DNA of 64,000 bases from Petrosia ficiformis (lineage: Eukaryota; Porifera; Demospongiae; Haplosclerida; Petrosiidae): positions 186,001 to 250,000 of the forward strand of contig OX345652.1 in assembly GCA_947044365.1 (NCBI GenBank), given 5' to 3'. The notes under the pieces are model-generated. The model was not told the DNA's origin, ran no database searches, and worked only from the letters and a program-made list of their open reading frames with translations. This document shows positions 11,966-26,838 of the stretch, one piece after another. Within the stretch, counting starts at the first letter, position 1; every line of letters begins with the position of its first letter. Position numbers and translations under genes: made by a program.

Positions 11966-13970
11966 TCATGTGACTTCATCTCCTAAATCACCCAGATCTT
12001 GAAATAATGATTCATCTATTTCAATATCATCTTTATCAACATTTTCTGACTCTTCCACTACAAAATACATAATTATAATTATAATTTATAATGTGTTACT
12101 AACTTTCTAATAAATATCTTGTGTCAGACAATATGAGAGAAGCATCTCGTTCAAACATCTGCTTACCTGATAATAGGAAGAATATAAGAATAATGCATCC
12201 ATAATATCTCTACATAGACTGATTCCTATGCTATCTCACACTCAATCCAATACTACATCAACATACTCGGACTCATTCCAATACCACATTCTACAGACTC
12301 TTTCCCAAGACTTGATCCCGTACCACATCCTCAAACTCAAAATACCACTTCCACATCCCAATCCTATTCCCTTAGTATTAATCTGAATACCACATAGACT
12401 GAATCCAATATCACATAGACTCAATCCAACACCACATAGACTCAATCCAACACCACACAGACTCAATCCTATACCATATCCACACACTCAGACCTGTTAG
12501 CCCTTTCTGTGTTGATTCCTTCACTGTAGACATATCTTTATTCATCTCTTTTGTAAATTGTTCTTTCCAAATAAAAAATGATTCTTTAGTAACAGGTGTC
12601 CCTTTATATTTAGCTTCCTCTGCTTTTAATATTCTTTCTTCTTCATCCCTAATTCTCTTAATCTCTTCCTCTTTCATGGATTCAAGAAATTCCTGTAGTT
12701 TACACTGTACTTCACTAGTTAGTGTATATATCATTGGCATACCAATATTCTCATCAGCCTACATGAACAGTTAATATCACAAATATAATTACAGTATAAC
12801 ACCTGTATTCCAAGCTCCCCGAAACAAGGACACCTATATTGAGTTACAAATGACCCAAATTGTGCTTAATATCACTGAAATAAAGACAACCAGTACAATC
12901 ATGACTGCACTTAGTCCCAATGGTAAAGAGGTTTCACTGTATATGTTAACTAACAACCAGTACAATCATGACTGCACTTAGTCCCAATGGTGGAGAGGTT
13001 TCACTGTATATGTTAACTAACAACCAGTACAATCATGACTGCACTTAGTCCCAATGGTAGAGAGGTTTCACTGTATATGTTAACTAACAACCAGTACAAT
13101 CATGACTGCACTTAGTCCCAATGGTGGAGAGGTTTCACTGTATATGTTAACTACTGACTAGTATATGTAAATATATAATTTAAATGTCAGTATTCCTTCA
13201 AAATGCATTCTTAAGTGTAAAGATTCTTGTATATTTCTTCATTACAAACCTGTTTTTCCACTAAATCTTGAAGAATTTTTAGTTGATTATCACTCAGTGA
13301 AGAATGTGATACAAATACTACTGTTGGAACAACTTCAGGGTACTTCTCAGGCAAAGTGAAATTGATCACACAATATACTGTGAATAAAAGAGACTATTAC
13401 TAATAATAGAATCATATCATAGTTACTATCTATATTAAATATTTGTCTGTCTGTCCATCTGTCACCCCCCTCTTTAATAAAATTCATTGCAGAAACTCCT
13501 TTGCTCTCAGCTATTGAATATCGTCTGAGCTGTACGTTGATTGTCAGTGAGTAGTTAGCTTTTTGTATAAATATGACTACAGATATCAGATATGCAAACT
13601 CTAGCACTGCTGTGCATTTGAGGAATGGACCAAGTGGTTAATGCAACAGGAACACAATGGATGACATTATTTCTTCCGTCATCAATATACTATATTTGCT
13701 AGCAATTATATACTTAATATAAAGTCATACCAGTCTGTCCATCCATTTCAGAAGTTACTGTGACCTCAAAACTCCATGGCGATGAGGATAATTCTGATGT
13801 AATGGAGAGACATTAATATCGAATTTAAATGAAATTATTTTGAAACCTTTAAATTCTTCATTGGTGTAAATTGCTTTCAATGCTTCCAATTCATCATCTT
13901 GTTCTTCTTTATAATCTGAACCATATAACATAATATATTACCATGAAAAATAATATAAAAACTTACCCAT
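11966..13970 (-). CDS. RWDD1: RWD domain-containing protein 1
   Basis: RWDD1/DFRP2 family protein, a partner of DRG2 GTPase in translation-related control. Seven exons: 13970-13967, 13915-13847, 13793-13731, 13377-13250, 12758-12494, 12166-12104 and 12057-11966. It begins MDYKEEQDDELEALKAIY, the RWD signature of an acidic start followed by a helix, and continues through PWSFEVTVTSEM and LPEKYPEVVPTVVF. A charged coiled coil follows (ESMKEEEIKRIRDEEERIL), then GTPVTKESFFIWKEQF, LTGKQMFERD and the acidic end IEIDESLFQDLGDLGDE. All match the family order. The start is head to head with WTAP, 112 bp apart. A frame running on past 12494 through decayed repeats is intronic. Confidence 0.94.
12791..13155. 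repeat. 67-bp tandem repeats with MITE-like ends in RWDD1 intron
   Basis: Four copies of a 67-bp unit (ACCAGTACAATCATGACTGC ... GTTTCACTGTATATGTTAAC) run from about 12886 to 13153. The left flank starts ACAGTATAACACCTGTATT at about 12793, and each unit ends with AGAGGTTTCACTGTATA, an approximate inverted complement of that start. The flank also carries short degenerate blocks (CAAGGACACC, AAAGACAACC). The whole resembles a small DNA element whose interior has been amplified. Confidence 0.7.
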
Positions 13971-14082
13971 AATGCATGAATTACTAATTAATTATTCATT
14001 ATTATTGACCACGCCCACAACTAATAAAGTTTATTGTTACAGACCCTCCCTCACCACTGTCACACATTTCACCTTCTCATGA
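13971..14082. promoter_or_regulatory. Bidirectional RWDD1/WTAP promoter
   Basis: Only 112 bp separate the two ATG codons. CCACGCCCAC at 14009-14018 is a KLF/Sp-type site. The same 10-mer occurs 86 bp upstream of the septin ATG (26287-26296), and related CACGCC sites lie between AP1G1 and the RBM26-like gene. Confidence 0.65.
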
Positions 14083-16701
<2,619 letters not shown>

Positions 16702-18984
16702 GCCTTTTTGTTCATTATTATTATTATTATTATGATTGATTTCGTGCCATTTGTATGTAATATAGTTTATTATGCTAATAATTCCTATCTTTTCTCTTAT
16801 TACTAAATGTCTTTTCTACTGTGTGTACTGTGAGCTCTCACTTTCATTTCAAATGTGGTTTTTATAAAACCTAAAAATAACATTTCATGAAAACAAAAAT
16901 GTACAAAGACATAGTTCTGATCTACGCACAACAAATAATGTAATTATGTTTGGGTGTTTCAGAGAAGGTGATGTGATCATGTGTCAATTCAATTATACTA
17001 ATTATAATAATGCCCAATTAACTAGCAAACTATTCACAATAATTTTAAATTTGTATACAATTATAGGTCATAGTGACATGATGTCATCAGTTTACACGAA
17101 TGAGTGTAATCATATAACTGTTGTATTCCTAGGTGATTATTGGTTCACTCAAATATTCATAGAAACCACTATGTATTATTTATAATGATGCCACTGCATT
17201 CTTGGAACACTACTGCCCAGAGTTACCCACTAGTATGTAAGTGATTCCAAACATAGATATCAGACTTACTACATTTCCAGATAACTAGCTATTCAGCTGT
17301 ATTTCATTGTAACCCCCACAGACATTGGTATCTATACTAAACTATACATGTATATTAATAATTACATGTATATTCCTATAATAACTTCAATGGCTAGGAG
17401 GTGCACATGCCATCTGCTATGGGTGAGGTTTATGTGTATCATGCATAAACCCACTTCGAAGGGTATATAAACCTTTGAACACCAGCATATTATGACTTAA
17501 CAATTGAAGTGTTTATGCAAATATACACCATCTAACTACATCAAATGGTTGCCATGGTATGCTGGAGACACAACACTGCAATGTAATGATGTGTACGTCA
17601 ATAAACTATTACAAAATATTACATTATTTTTGTTTCAAACATTTGACTTCCCATTTAAAGACAGACTGTGGAACTCCTCAACCATGAAATGAAGACACTC
17701 CTGTATTAATGACATGTTTAATTCACTCATTAAATGAGAGCACCCCGCTTCTAATGAGGACACATTGTTGTTGTAGTTGAATGTGTGTATTAACTGGACT
17801 ATATTTAATTACTACTACACGCACTACTGATAATCGTACAATATTTCTGAGAAGTGTTTTTGTACAGAACAACTCTTTGAAGTATTGCCATATGTGAATA
17901 CCACAGGATATATTAGTGTACATGAACACCAATGTTTGGTGCTTACAGGACTAATCGAAATTTGTAATATGAAAGAGGTGTAATATATTCTCACGAAAAC
18001 CTTTTTCTTAGAAAAGGAAAAGTTGACGCGTCAACTTCACTACATGTTTTTACTTCATATCTGGGTTGAATGCTACTGTAAAGCAGTAGGTTTTCAGGAC
18101 TTGTGATTACATTGATATACATATACTGGGTTAACTATAAGTAATAAACTGATATAACTATTATTATTATTATCATATACACATACAATAGAAATGCTAC
18201 ATCTACCATATAAGAATGAGTCTGAATTTCAGTCGACAATTTCAAGAAAAGTGAATTCATAATTTGCTTTCCTTATGAACTGGTCAATGAATAAATATAT
18301 ACGTGTGAATTGTATGAGTATAATTAGCAACTCTGTCCAAATATTCTGCAGAAATGTCAGTTTTGTAAACACATAGTACGATGATAGATATAAGTTGGTT
18401 TTCTTCTGAAATGTGAGTTGTATGATTGAACATGGATGTAAACATTCATAAAAATCAACATTACATCATGTTTTGATAAACTCTTGATACGTTTACCATA
18501 TCAACATTAAATAACCAGTTTATTCCTCTATCAGCATTTGATAATTAATTTTATTGTTGATGTATACACGGAAAAACAACAGTTATAATTGTGAGATCTT
18601 AAACCTGATGAACAGAATATTTCAATCCGGAGGTCTTCTTGAGCTGTAGTGAAATATCCAGTAATATAAGCGTAAGTTGCTATATTGTGTGACGTATATA
18701 AATCTGAAAATAGATACTAGCTCCTTGAATACAAGTTCTAATTATCATTATTAACTCTAGTCAGTGCATATCAATGCATTACAATGTATTACAAATTCGT
18801 AGAAATATGAAATGTAATCATAAACATGTCAGCAAACATATTGGTTTATTGGAACGGAGATTTCGCGGAAATGCATTGCTTGCACGAGGAAGCATACGCG
18901 TGCAAATTAAACAAAAAGGCGTTTACTATAAAAAGAAGGAACTTACTAACCATAGGATCGATAGTTTTTTTTTGACAAAGAAGG
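16702..18984. other. Long stretch without a recognised gene
   Basis: No convincing coding exon on either strand; the open frames here are short and low in complexity. Seen in it: a decayed block near 17680-17790 with repeated GAGGACAC-type elements similar to those flanking the RWDD1 intron repeat, a small hairpin near 17430-17455 (GGTTTATG/CATAAACC), and an 18-bp perfect palindrome at 18020-18037. The last part presumably holds the promoter and 5' UTR of the gene at 18985. Confidence 0.6.
18020..18037. other. 18-bp perfect palindrome
   Basis: AAGTTGACGCGTCAACTT is self-complementary over its full length, contains an MluI-type ACGCGT centre and lies in a non-coding AT-rich region upstream of the gene at 18985. 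It may be a dimeric transcription-factor site (TTGAC half sites) or chance. Confidence 0.5.
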
Positions 18985-20352
18985 ATGCCTTCAGACGGTT
19001 ATTTTGCATTTAGAGTGTTAGTTGGTGGACAAGCTCTTCCAGAATACACAATGGAAGGAGAGACATACGTGGAAAGCAATTTATGGACTCCGTGTAGCTA
19101 CCAACAAGAAGTTACAGAATTAGTTAACGGTGAGAAAGAGGTCCAAAACTTCCCAGTAACTCCCTATCAACTTGTTCTAAAATTGGGTCACCACAGTGAA
19201 GCATCTGCTTTCTTCATTTATGTTGATGGTGTGTTGGTGACTAAAGTGTTGCTGGAGAAAGGAGAAACTAGGTGAAATATAAATTTGTTTAAAAATAAAA
19301 ATATATAATATATATATTTATATGTGTATGTATAATATAATTGTTATAGTACTTTGTAATTAATTATATATTGTATATAATTTGTAATCGTTATAATGTG
19401 CTAAAATCGAGGAAACGAATGTATTGGACACTGAACGATAAGTGACATTATCTTCTTGTCATAAATGTATCAAAACTCGAACGATATATTCTAATATTTG
19501 TTACCTTCAATCATTATTGTAATAGATTGTGTTTACAAGATTCATTTTTTTAAACTACAGAGTTGTACGTGGATTTCAAGACAGAAGTGGTACTAAAGAA
19601 TTTCTTTTTGCGTTGCCAAGATTTGCAAGAAATGAGGTGAGAGTGAAGATAGCTTAGTTTACAGTGATGTATTTGCCCACAAGCTATTATAAGTTTGTTA
19701 TTGCATTTAGGTAAACATAGCAGCATTGTGTATATAACTACTTTCACTTACTTTGTTTCCTTCTTATTTCCTCTACATAAAGAATGCCATTTATGATAAC
19801 AGTTTAGTGGGCATTATTACGTTTCAAGTAGATATATTCTTGTTTTAATCAATTCACTTATAGTGATTATTTCTTTTTTCATAGACTGATAAACTTGATA
19901 CTTCAAGAAAATCAAAAGTTGGGAAAATAGAGATTGTGAGAAAAACAGGAAGTTTTGTGAAAGAAGAGTATAGACCGATGAGTGACATAAAGTTTCATCA
20001 AGCTAATAAGAAAGATGCCCATACTGTGACTGGAGGTCAGTATACAATGTCAACTACAAAGAAAGGTAGATATTTAAACAGATCAAGACCGTATGAAGTA
20101 AAGCTTAAAAAAATGTGGAGAATTGAAAACGAAGTTGGACATTTATCCGTTAACTATCGTATGGGCCATACTTTAGAAGAAATGGGAATAGAATTAAAGA
20201 GCATGGATTGGTCAACTCGAAATAATCAAAGAGCTTCTAGTACTACAAGTATTGAAAGTGACAATTCTGTAGTTGAAGATGGAGAACATCATCATTACCT
20301 ATTAACAACAAATGTGGACCAAATTAAACAACAACCTCTTGAAAATGAATGA
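18985..20352 (+). CDS. Unrecognised three-exon protein, possibly DUF7918-like
   Basis: Three exons, 18985-19271, 19561-19636 and 19885-20352, join in phase to a protein of about 276 residues. I do not recognise the family with certainty. The N-terminal half (FRVLVGGQALPEYTMEG, TYVESN, PYQLVLKLGHHSEASAFFIY, VDGVLVTKVLL) reads as a beta-sandwich of the kind called DUF7918 in fungi and some invertebrates. It is followed by a strand pair (GFQDRSGTKEFLFALPRF), a region rich in basic residues with a possible strand (KVGKIEIVRKTGSF), and a Ser/Thr/Asn-rich acidic tail. No signal peptide, membrane segment or catalytic motif is visible. The gene stands alone between two 2-kb non-coding stretches, unlike the paired genes elsewhere. 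Coding status is well supported by frame conservation over two introns; function is unknown. Confidence 0.75.
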
Positions 20353-22350
20353 CTTCTTTATCCTTTAAAAGAAAATTTAATCTTTATTCCAATATCTCCT
20401 TCACATCTCCTCTTGTTTCTTTCCTTTCTCAATCTATTATTCATTTTACATTTTATATTATACACGTCACAGGCTAGCAATATTTGTATTATTTATATTG
20501 CATTTTCACTAAACAAACCAGGTTTCACTTAATTGTTTTTACCCTTATGTTATTACCATTTATAATTGTTCAGTTTATCATAGTGATTGGATATTTAGAG
20601 TTGTGTACCTATAATTTTAACTGTCTTGTTCATACGTATATATATAATACCACTAATCAAATAATATTGATGGTATGGTTAACATAATTACATGTATAAT
20701 GATTGCCATACCCTTTCGCCTACGCTTAGCGGCGAGGGTAATTATGATTTATCAGACATATCAAGCATAGCAATCCAAGACACAGCCCAGTGCTACTACT
20801 AGCATCCAAAACCAATTCCAGGAGTCTGATTGGAGACCTGCACCATACTATAAACAATTTTATGTACATACTTGCCTTGACAGGTTTGATATGTAGACCT
20901 AACCACATCAAACAGTTGCCATGGCATCATATATCGAAGTCATAGACATATATAAGGCTTACCTTGTAGGTACTTTGTGAAGTCATTCTTTGTTATCACT
21001 ATGTGTAAATGTGTCTGTAACTGTGACCAGACACACTACACATAATAGATAATGAACACACACTCCTTATATGGTATGTAACACCATGGTTACATTTTGA
21101 CTATGCTTGGAATTATCATTATTAGAATCTCAGTGTTATAATTATTCATTACTTGATCATTTTCATTGTTGATGTTTGGGGACTAACAGTTGACAATTCT
21201 AGATGCTAGTCACCCTATAACTAGCTATAAGAAAGGGAAAGACAGCAGATCTCAGAACTTATAATATACTAAGAATGCTGTATGATTATTAGTGTGTAGC
21301 TATATATTCATAGTAAATACTTACATGTTATAATACGTACATACATACATACATACATACATACATACATGCATACATACATGCATACATACATACATAC
21401 ATACATACAGTCATACATACATACATGCATACATACATACATACATATTCAGTATTATTGTATGACAAAACTTTCTTGTGTTCTCTGTTGTTTGTAATGT
21501 ACTCATATACATAGTGTTTTAGTGTACTGGTGAGATACTAGTCATACATACATATATTAGTAGTACAACTAATTGTTTATATACAGATATGTTAACTTCC
21601 CATCAAAAAGTTTGCACAGGTAAATTTAAATTAAGGATTATAACGATCTCTAAAAACTATGATTTATTTTCCCATGGAAATACAACTATGAAACACAAGC
21701 AATAATAACGCTGAGTAATACTCTTTAATAGGTACAGTTTGTTTTACCTCTTTCTTTAGAAATATCTTAGTTCGGTTTTTTTCGTGGAAAAGGATGAAAC
21801 AGCAGTCACCTCTTACACGGGTAGAGCTTGTAGTTTCTTGGTAATGTGTGCTTTACTGTGTATAAATGCATGGTAATGTTTGTTTTGTGCTTGTAGCTTC
21901 CAAGAAACATACCGCAGCCCTTCCGAGAAAAATTGCAGCGAGCTCCGCCCCAGTACAAACAACCAATCAGATTACAGCAAGGCCGGCTCGGCTTCACGTG
22001 TTTTAAGGGTTTTGTTTACACAAACTCACAAAGCTATATAGTAACTTTATCAGGGTCAGTGAGGCTTATTGTTATTCATAATCGACTGCTTTTAATGTTT
22101 CTGTCCCGCTTTAAATATTATAATATTGAGTAAAATAGAATGATTGCAAACATCACACATTAAAAACTAATGAACCATAATCTATATATATAATATGATG
22201 TAGGGAGATTTGAATATGTACCTATTGTGTGTGTAATTAAAAGTAATAATGAATATCCCTCGACTAACTAAATCAAAATTTGAAAACGAAAATAAATATT
22301 TATCAAGTGTTTATGATTAACAGAACCACACTCCATTTCATAATGATATT
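20353..22350. other. Intergenic desert with ATAC repeat and GC-rich island
   Basis: No supported gene. A CATA microsatellite occupies 21338-21447. At about 21920-22010 there is a locally GC-rich patch containing CTCCGCCCC, CCAATCAG and CACGTG, the sort of elements seen in promoters, but no adjacent coding start is recognised. The 3' end of the septin gene begins at 22351. Confidence 0.6.
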
Positions 22351-22464
22351 CTATTTCTTTTTTCCTCCAGCCACAGATTTAGAAAGTTGGTCAGCCATTT
22401 GAGCTTGTAGAGCTGCTTTCTTCTGATTGAAAGTTTTCATATCCTCTTCCTGCGCAAGAGATGA

Positions 22465-22500
<36 letters not shown>

Positions 22501-22720
22501 ATGGGCATACAGATTGACAAATAAAATGAGTTGCTGATATAAGAATTTGGAGCTAGTATAATTGTGTGTATATAATTGTATGAATATGAAACTGACTAGT
22601 TGACTCTTTTGTGCATCAAGATCTCTCTTTTCCTCTGAGTTCTGTCGTCGAAGACGCTCAAATTCTTCATGAAGTTTCTGCTCTGAATTTTTCAATTCTG
22701 CTTCTTTATCCTTGACCTGA

Positions 22721-22761
<41 letters not shown>

Positions 22762-23995
22762 TGGATAAACAATATAAAGCTAATTCATTACCTTTTGAAC
22801 AAACATTTGTCTCATTTTCTCTTCTCTGACTTGCATTTCACGAATGTGATCTTTACGTTTGTGTTCATATGTTTCTGAAAGTCTAAAAAACAAATACTAT
22901 AGGTCCATGTATATATCATAAAAAGGTAAATATTAACAATAGTATGGAAATAGTGAGCCAACAACCAGACACTTTGGCTTATGTTCATCACTCTTATCCT
23001 GTTGCCCATATGCTTTGTATGTCAATTTACCAAACATTCATTAGATTTACTGGACAATGTCCAGCATGACTGTGCTGATACCAGACCCGACTAGCAATAC
23101 GTTAATGGTATTGTGTAATTATAGTACTAAGAAAGGAAATGTTTGTGTACATATTTCTATTAATTAAGAATTACATAAGAAAATGAGTAAGTAAAATATT
23201 ATCTACAATTCCATGTACATGTATATATACATTATATGATGTATACATACATAATGGGCATGTATTTGTACATTATATACATGTACATGATACCATATTA
23301 GTATAATACATGATACTATATATAGTACAGTATATATAGTACGTATTTGCCTACTATGAAATGATAAGATAAAAATATGTAAATTAAGTATATATACGAA
23401 CTACTAATTACATTAAATATGTATAATTCCCATGATAATTATTATTAATATTATTACAATAACTTAATTAACTACTAATGACTTTGTCAGTTATTATAGA
23501 ATTAGCATATACTCCAATTAATGCCCATCTACCAGTACTATCAACTCTATTTAATGCCCAACTTCTTTCAACTGACCCAGTCTCATCTTCAAATCCCATT
23601 TCCTCCAAACGTTTCTTTCTGTATAACTCAAAATGTTCATTATGAGTGACCTCCCTCAAATCTTCCATATTAATACTGCAAGAAAAAGAATTATTCCCTT
23701 AATAAGTTACTCTATCTATCCATCTTATACATATAACATCCATCCATTTATCTATGGTTACCGTAGCAACATCTCCCTCAGTTTAGTAAAGTCACAATGA
23801 GCTTCATTCTCCACTAATGAATAAACAATTGAAATTAATAATTATAATTTATATATTTGAATACCTTCAACAGTTCCCCATGGGTACTTACGAGCGCGTA
23901 CCCTTTTACCACCAACTTCAACTTCCTCACGACTACCAACAACAGCAAATGGCAACTGAGCCTATAGGAATAACAGGTTCATCTTTTTATTCAAT

Positions 23996-24035
<40 letters not shown>

Positions 24036-24062
24036 ATATCTATATATCTATATATCTATCTA

Positions 24063-24113
<51 letters not shown>

Positions 24114-26201
24114 TCATCTATCTATCTATTTTTCTTAACGTACATTCATTTTCTTGTTGACATCTGCTACAGTCTCATCTGAGGTTGGAAATTGATAAAT
24201 CTTGATTCCATTTTCTACTATCTCCTCCATTATCTAGTCACATGATAATCACATGATTAAAAGCGAAATAGATAATGGTACTGAAATCACTAAACCACAC
24301 CCACCAGATAACGATATTCATAGCACATTATAATAACTCACTCTTTGTTTAAATGCTTCCAGTTCAGAGCGAGCAATTGTATCAGCTTTCCCGATAATAG
24401 GTATTATATTTACTTTACGATCCAGTTCCTTCATACACACCAAATCAAGTGACTTGAGTCTGGAGTATTTAAATGACTATATCGCTGTAAATCTATCTAC
24501 ATGTATCTATCAATCCATCCATCTATCCATCTATTCATCCACTCATCTATCTATTCATCTATTCATCCATCCATCCATCTATCCATCAACTCATCTATTC
24601 ATCTATCTATCTATCTATCCATTCATCCATTTATTTATCTATCTATTCTATTATTTAATGTGGTTCTTACGAGTGTCCAGTTGGACATAAAAAGTAGAGA
24701 CAAGCATGTATACGAGTATCATGATAATTAATGAGATCACGACGTATCTTGAGCTCTTCCTGAAGATAGCGTTCAAATTGTTGATCAATATAGTCAACAA
24801 TAGCAGTGTTACTGAGTGAGGAAAGGGTTAAAGTATTTGTCACAAAAGGGTTAAAATAACATGTTATTATAAAATAAATCAATGAATATCATTATAAATA
24901 CTAATTTGTATAATGATATTCATAGGTTACCTCTGTTCCTTATTAATTTGGTCACCAAACCCCTCAGTATTGACTATAGTAAGTTTCATGCGAACATTAC
25001 CCTCTTGTAAACCTACAGATACACAAATTGACAGGTAGATAGATAGATAGACCAATAAGACATACATAGATAGATAAATATACATAGATATATCTTACTG
25101 TATGTTTTATGACTGACAGACACATTCTTAAGTCGATGTGTTATAGGTTGATCATCAAAACTCTCCTTAAACAAGGACTCCATTAGAGTAGATTTACCAA
25201 TACCAGTTTCCCCTGATAATAATAATAATATTTAAATACTAAACAGACACACACACACATATACATGTATATACATGTAAATACCACACAGACACACAGA
25301 CACACAGACACACACTGTATATACATGTAAACAGACACACATATACACACACATGTGCATCTGCTAGTAAAAGTTCCTAAGATTTGTTGTGTGGGAGTAA
25401 TGTTAATTTATACTACATGTGTGTATATACCACATCTATATATGTGTGTATAGCCATGTATGTACGTGTTTATGAATTGAGATTCATGTACATGTACAAG
25501 TGATTATGTACATACATGTACACATACATACATGTATATATGACATGTACATGTACAAGTAATTATGTACATGTACATACACATACATGTATATATGACA
25601 AGTACATGTACATATATAAACATTTAAGTATATATACAAGTACTTGTCAACACACATTTTATAATCATCATAACGTGTTAATGACACATAAAAGGATTCC
25701 CAACATTAATTAATAGTATTATAAAATTATGAATATAATATTATTAATTAATTAATTACTTACCGATACATAGTATATTGAAATCAAATCCTTTCTTTAC
25801 AGCTTTATTTACTAACTGATCAGGCAAGCTATCAAAACCAACGTTACCAGTCAGAGAGAGAGTTCTATTAGTACCACCCTAAGATAATACAGATAAACTA
25901 TTAATAGTGAATTCATTAATTATATATATATAATTATATATATATATACACGCATATCAAACCATGGTGAGCTTATCACATTTATAGCACTGTCTGAAGC
26001 TTTGAAGGGTAGCTTCATCATGATATATAAATATATATATATATGTAAATATATATATATATATATATATCTCTATCTGACAAGTTTATTATAATAAATA
26101 TAAATTATAATATTATTTCTTGCTATAAAAAGAAATTACTAATTATAACATAATTATTTACTTACCAACACCCTTTGAAACTCAGTATATGATCCAGACA
26201 T
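22351..26201 (-). CDS. Septin, SEPT6/8/11 group
   Basis: GTP-binding cytoskeletal protein that forms hetero-oligomeric filaments. About 13 exons; it starts [12 protein letters not shown] (26201-26166), then 25878-25764 ([20 protein letters not shown], the polybasic region), 25212-25099 and 25012-24931. Landmarks: G1 GETGIGKST, switch region NTEGFGDQ, the block [17 protein letters not shown] (septin alpha-2 area), G4 IIPIIGKAD (usual AKAD), and the septin unique element [20 protein letters not shown] followed by LEEMGF. The C-terminus is a coiled coil ([20 protein letters not shown] ... [16 protein letters not shown]). FGDQINKE and the C-terminal coiled coil place it in the SEPT6 group. Sequence following the exon end near 23615 (WALNRV, WALIGV in translation) is intronic repeat, not protein. 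It lies in tandem with AP1G1. Confidence 0.95.
23997..24135. repeat. CTAT microsatellite in septin intron
   Basis: A (CTAT)n tract in the septin intron between the exons encoding the switch/G4 region and the PWGTVE block. A second related CTAT/CATC tract lies at about 24495-24655 in the next intron. Confidence 0.9.
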
Positions 26202-26441
26202 CTTCAACAATTGAGTAACAAGGACTACAGTAACACTTACCCCTCAAACCAAAAAAATGTAATTAAATTAATCGGTTAATTATCTACCACGCCCACTAAT
26301 TAACATTCCATGATCCACAACACACAACTTGTTTGACAAAAAAATGCATTAATTTAGAATCATCAATGGATAGCTAGTTCACTAGTTTCAGCTGTAAAAT
26401 ATAATTTGTACAAGTTGTAGTCTACTGTTTAAGATGAGAAA

Positions 26442-26474
<33 letters not shown>

Positions 26475-26478
26475 ATTA
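26202..26478. promoter_or_regulatory. Septin promoter region / AP1G1 3' flank
   Basis: This 277-bp interval separates the AP1G1 stop codon from the septin ATG, both genes being on the minus strand. CCACGCCCAC at 26287-26296 matches the site in the RWDD1/WTAP promoter. An (AAT)n run at about 26444-26473 abuts the AP1G1 3' end. Confidence 0.55.
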
Positions 26479-26645
26479 TTAATTAAGTTCCGAAGGAAAG
26501 TTGGTAACTTCTGTCTGCTCAAGTATAGAAGTACCTTCAATTGAGTAACTAATACGAAGTCTCATACGTAATGGTTGCTGAATGATAGATCAATTTATGA
26601 ATGTACAAATGTATATATGTGTGTATGTAATGTATGTATGTATGC

Positions 26646-26678
<33 letters not shown>

Positions 26679-26680
26679 TG

Positions 26681-26714
<34 letters not shown>

Positions 26715-26805
26715 TGTATGTATGCATATGTGTATGTATGTATGTATGTATGTATGTATGTATGTATGTATGTATGTATGTATGTATGTATGTATGTATG
26801 TATGC

Positions 26806-26838
<33 letters not shown>

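Noticed and set aside
12242..12487. Gly/Cys-rich frame with repeated GLSLCG units
   Set aside because: It is a degenerate CACATAGACTCAATCCAA repeat in an RWDD1 intron.
21338..21447. Regular spaced repeats considered as a CRISPR array
   Set aside because: It is a continuous CATA microsatellite with no unique spacers, in a eukaryotic genome.
23468..23590. Extension of the septin exon encoding WALNRV and WALIGV
   Set aside because: The codons come from copies of the TGGGCATTAATTAG motif past a donor site, and septins have no such segment after LEEMGF; treated as intron.
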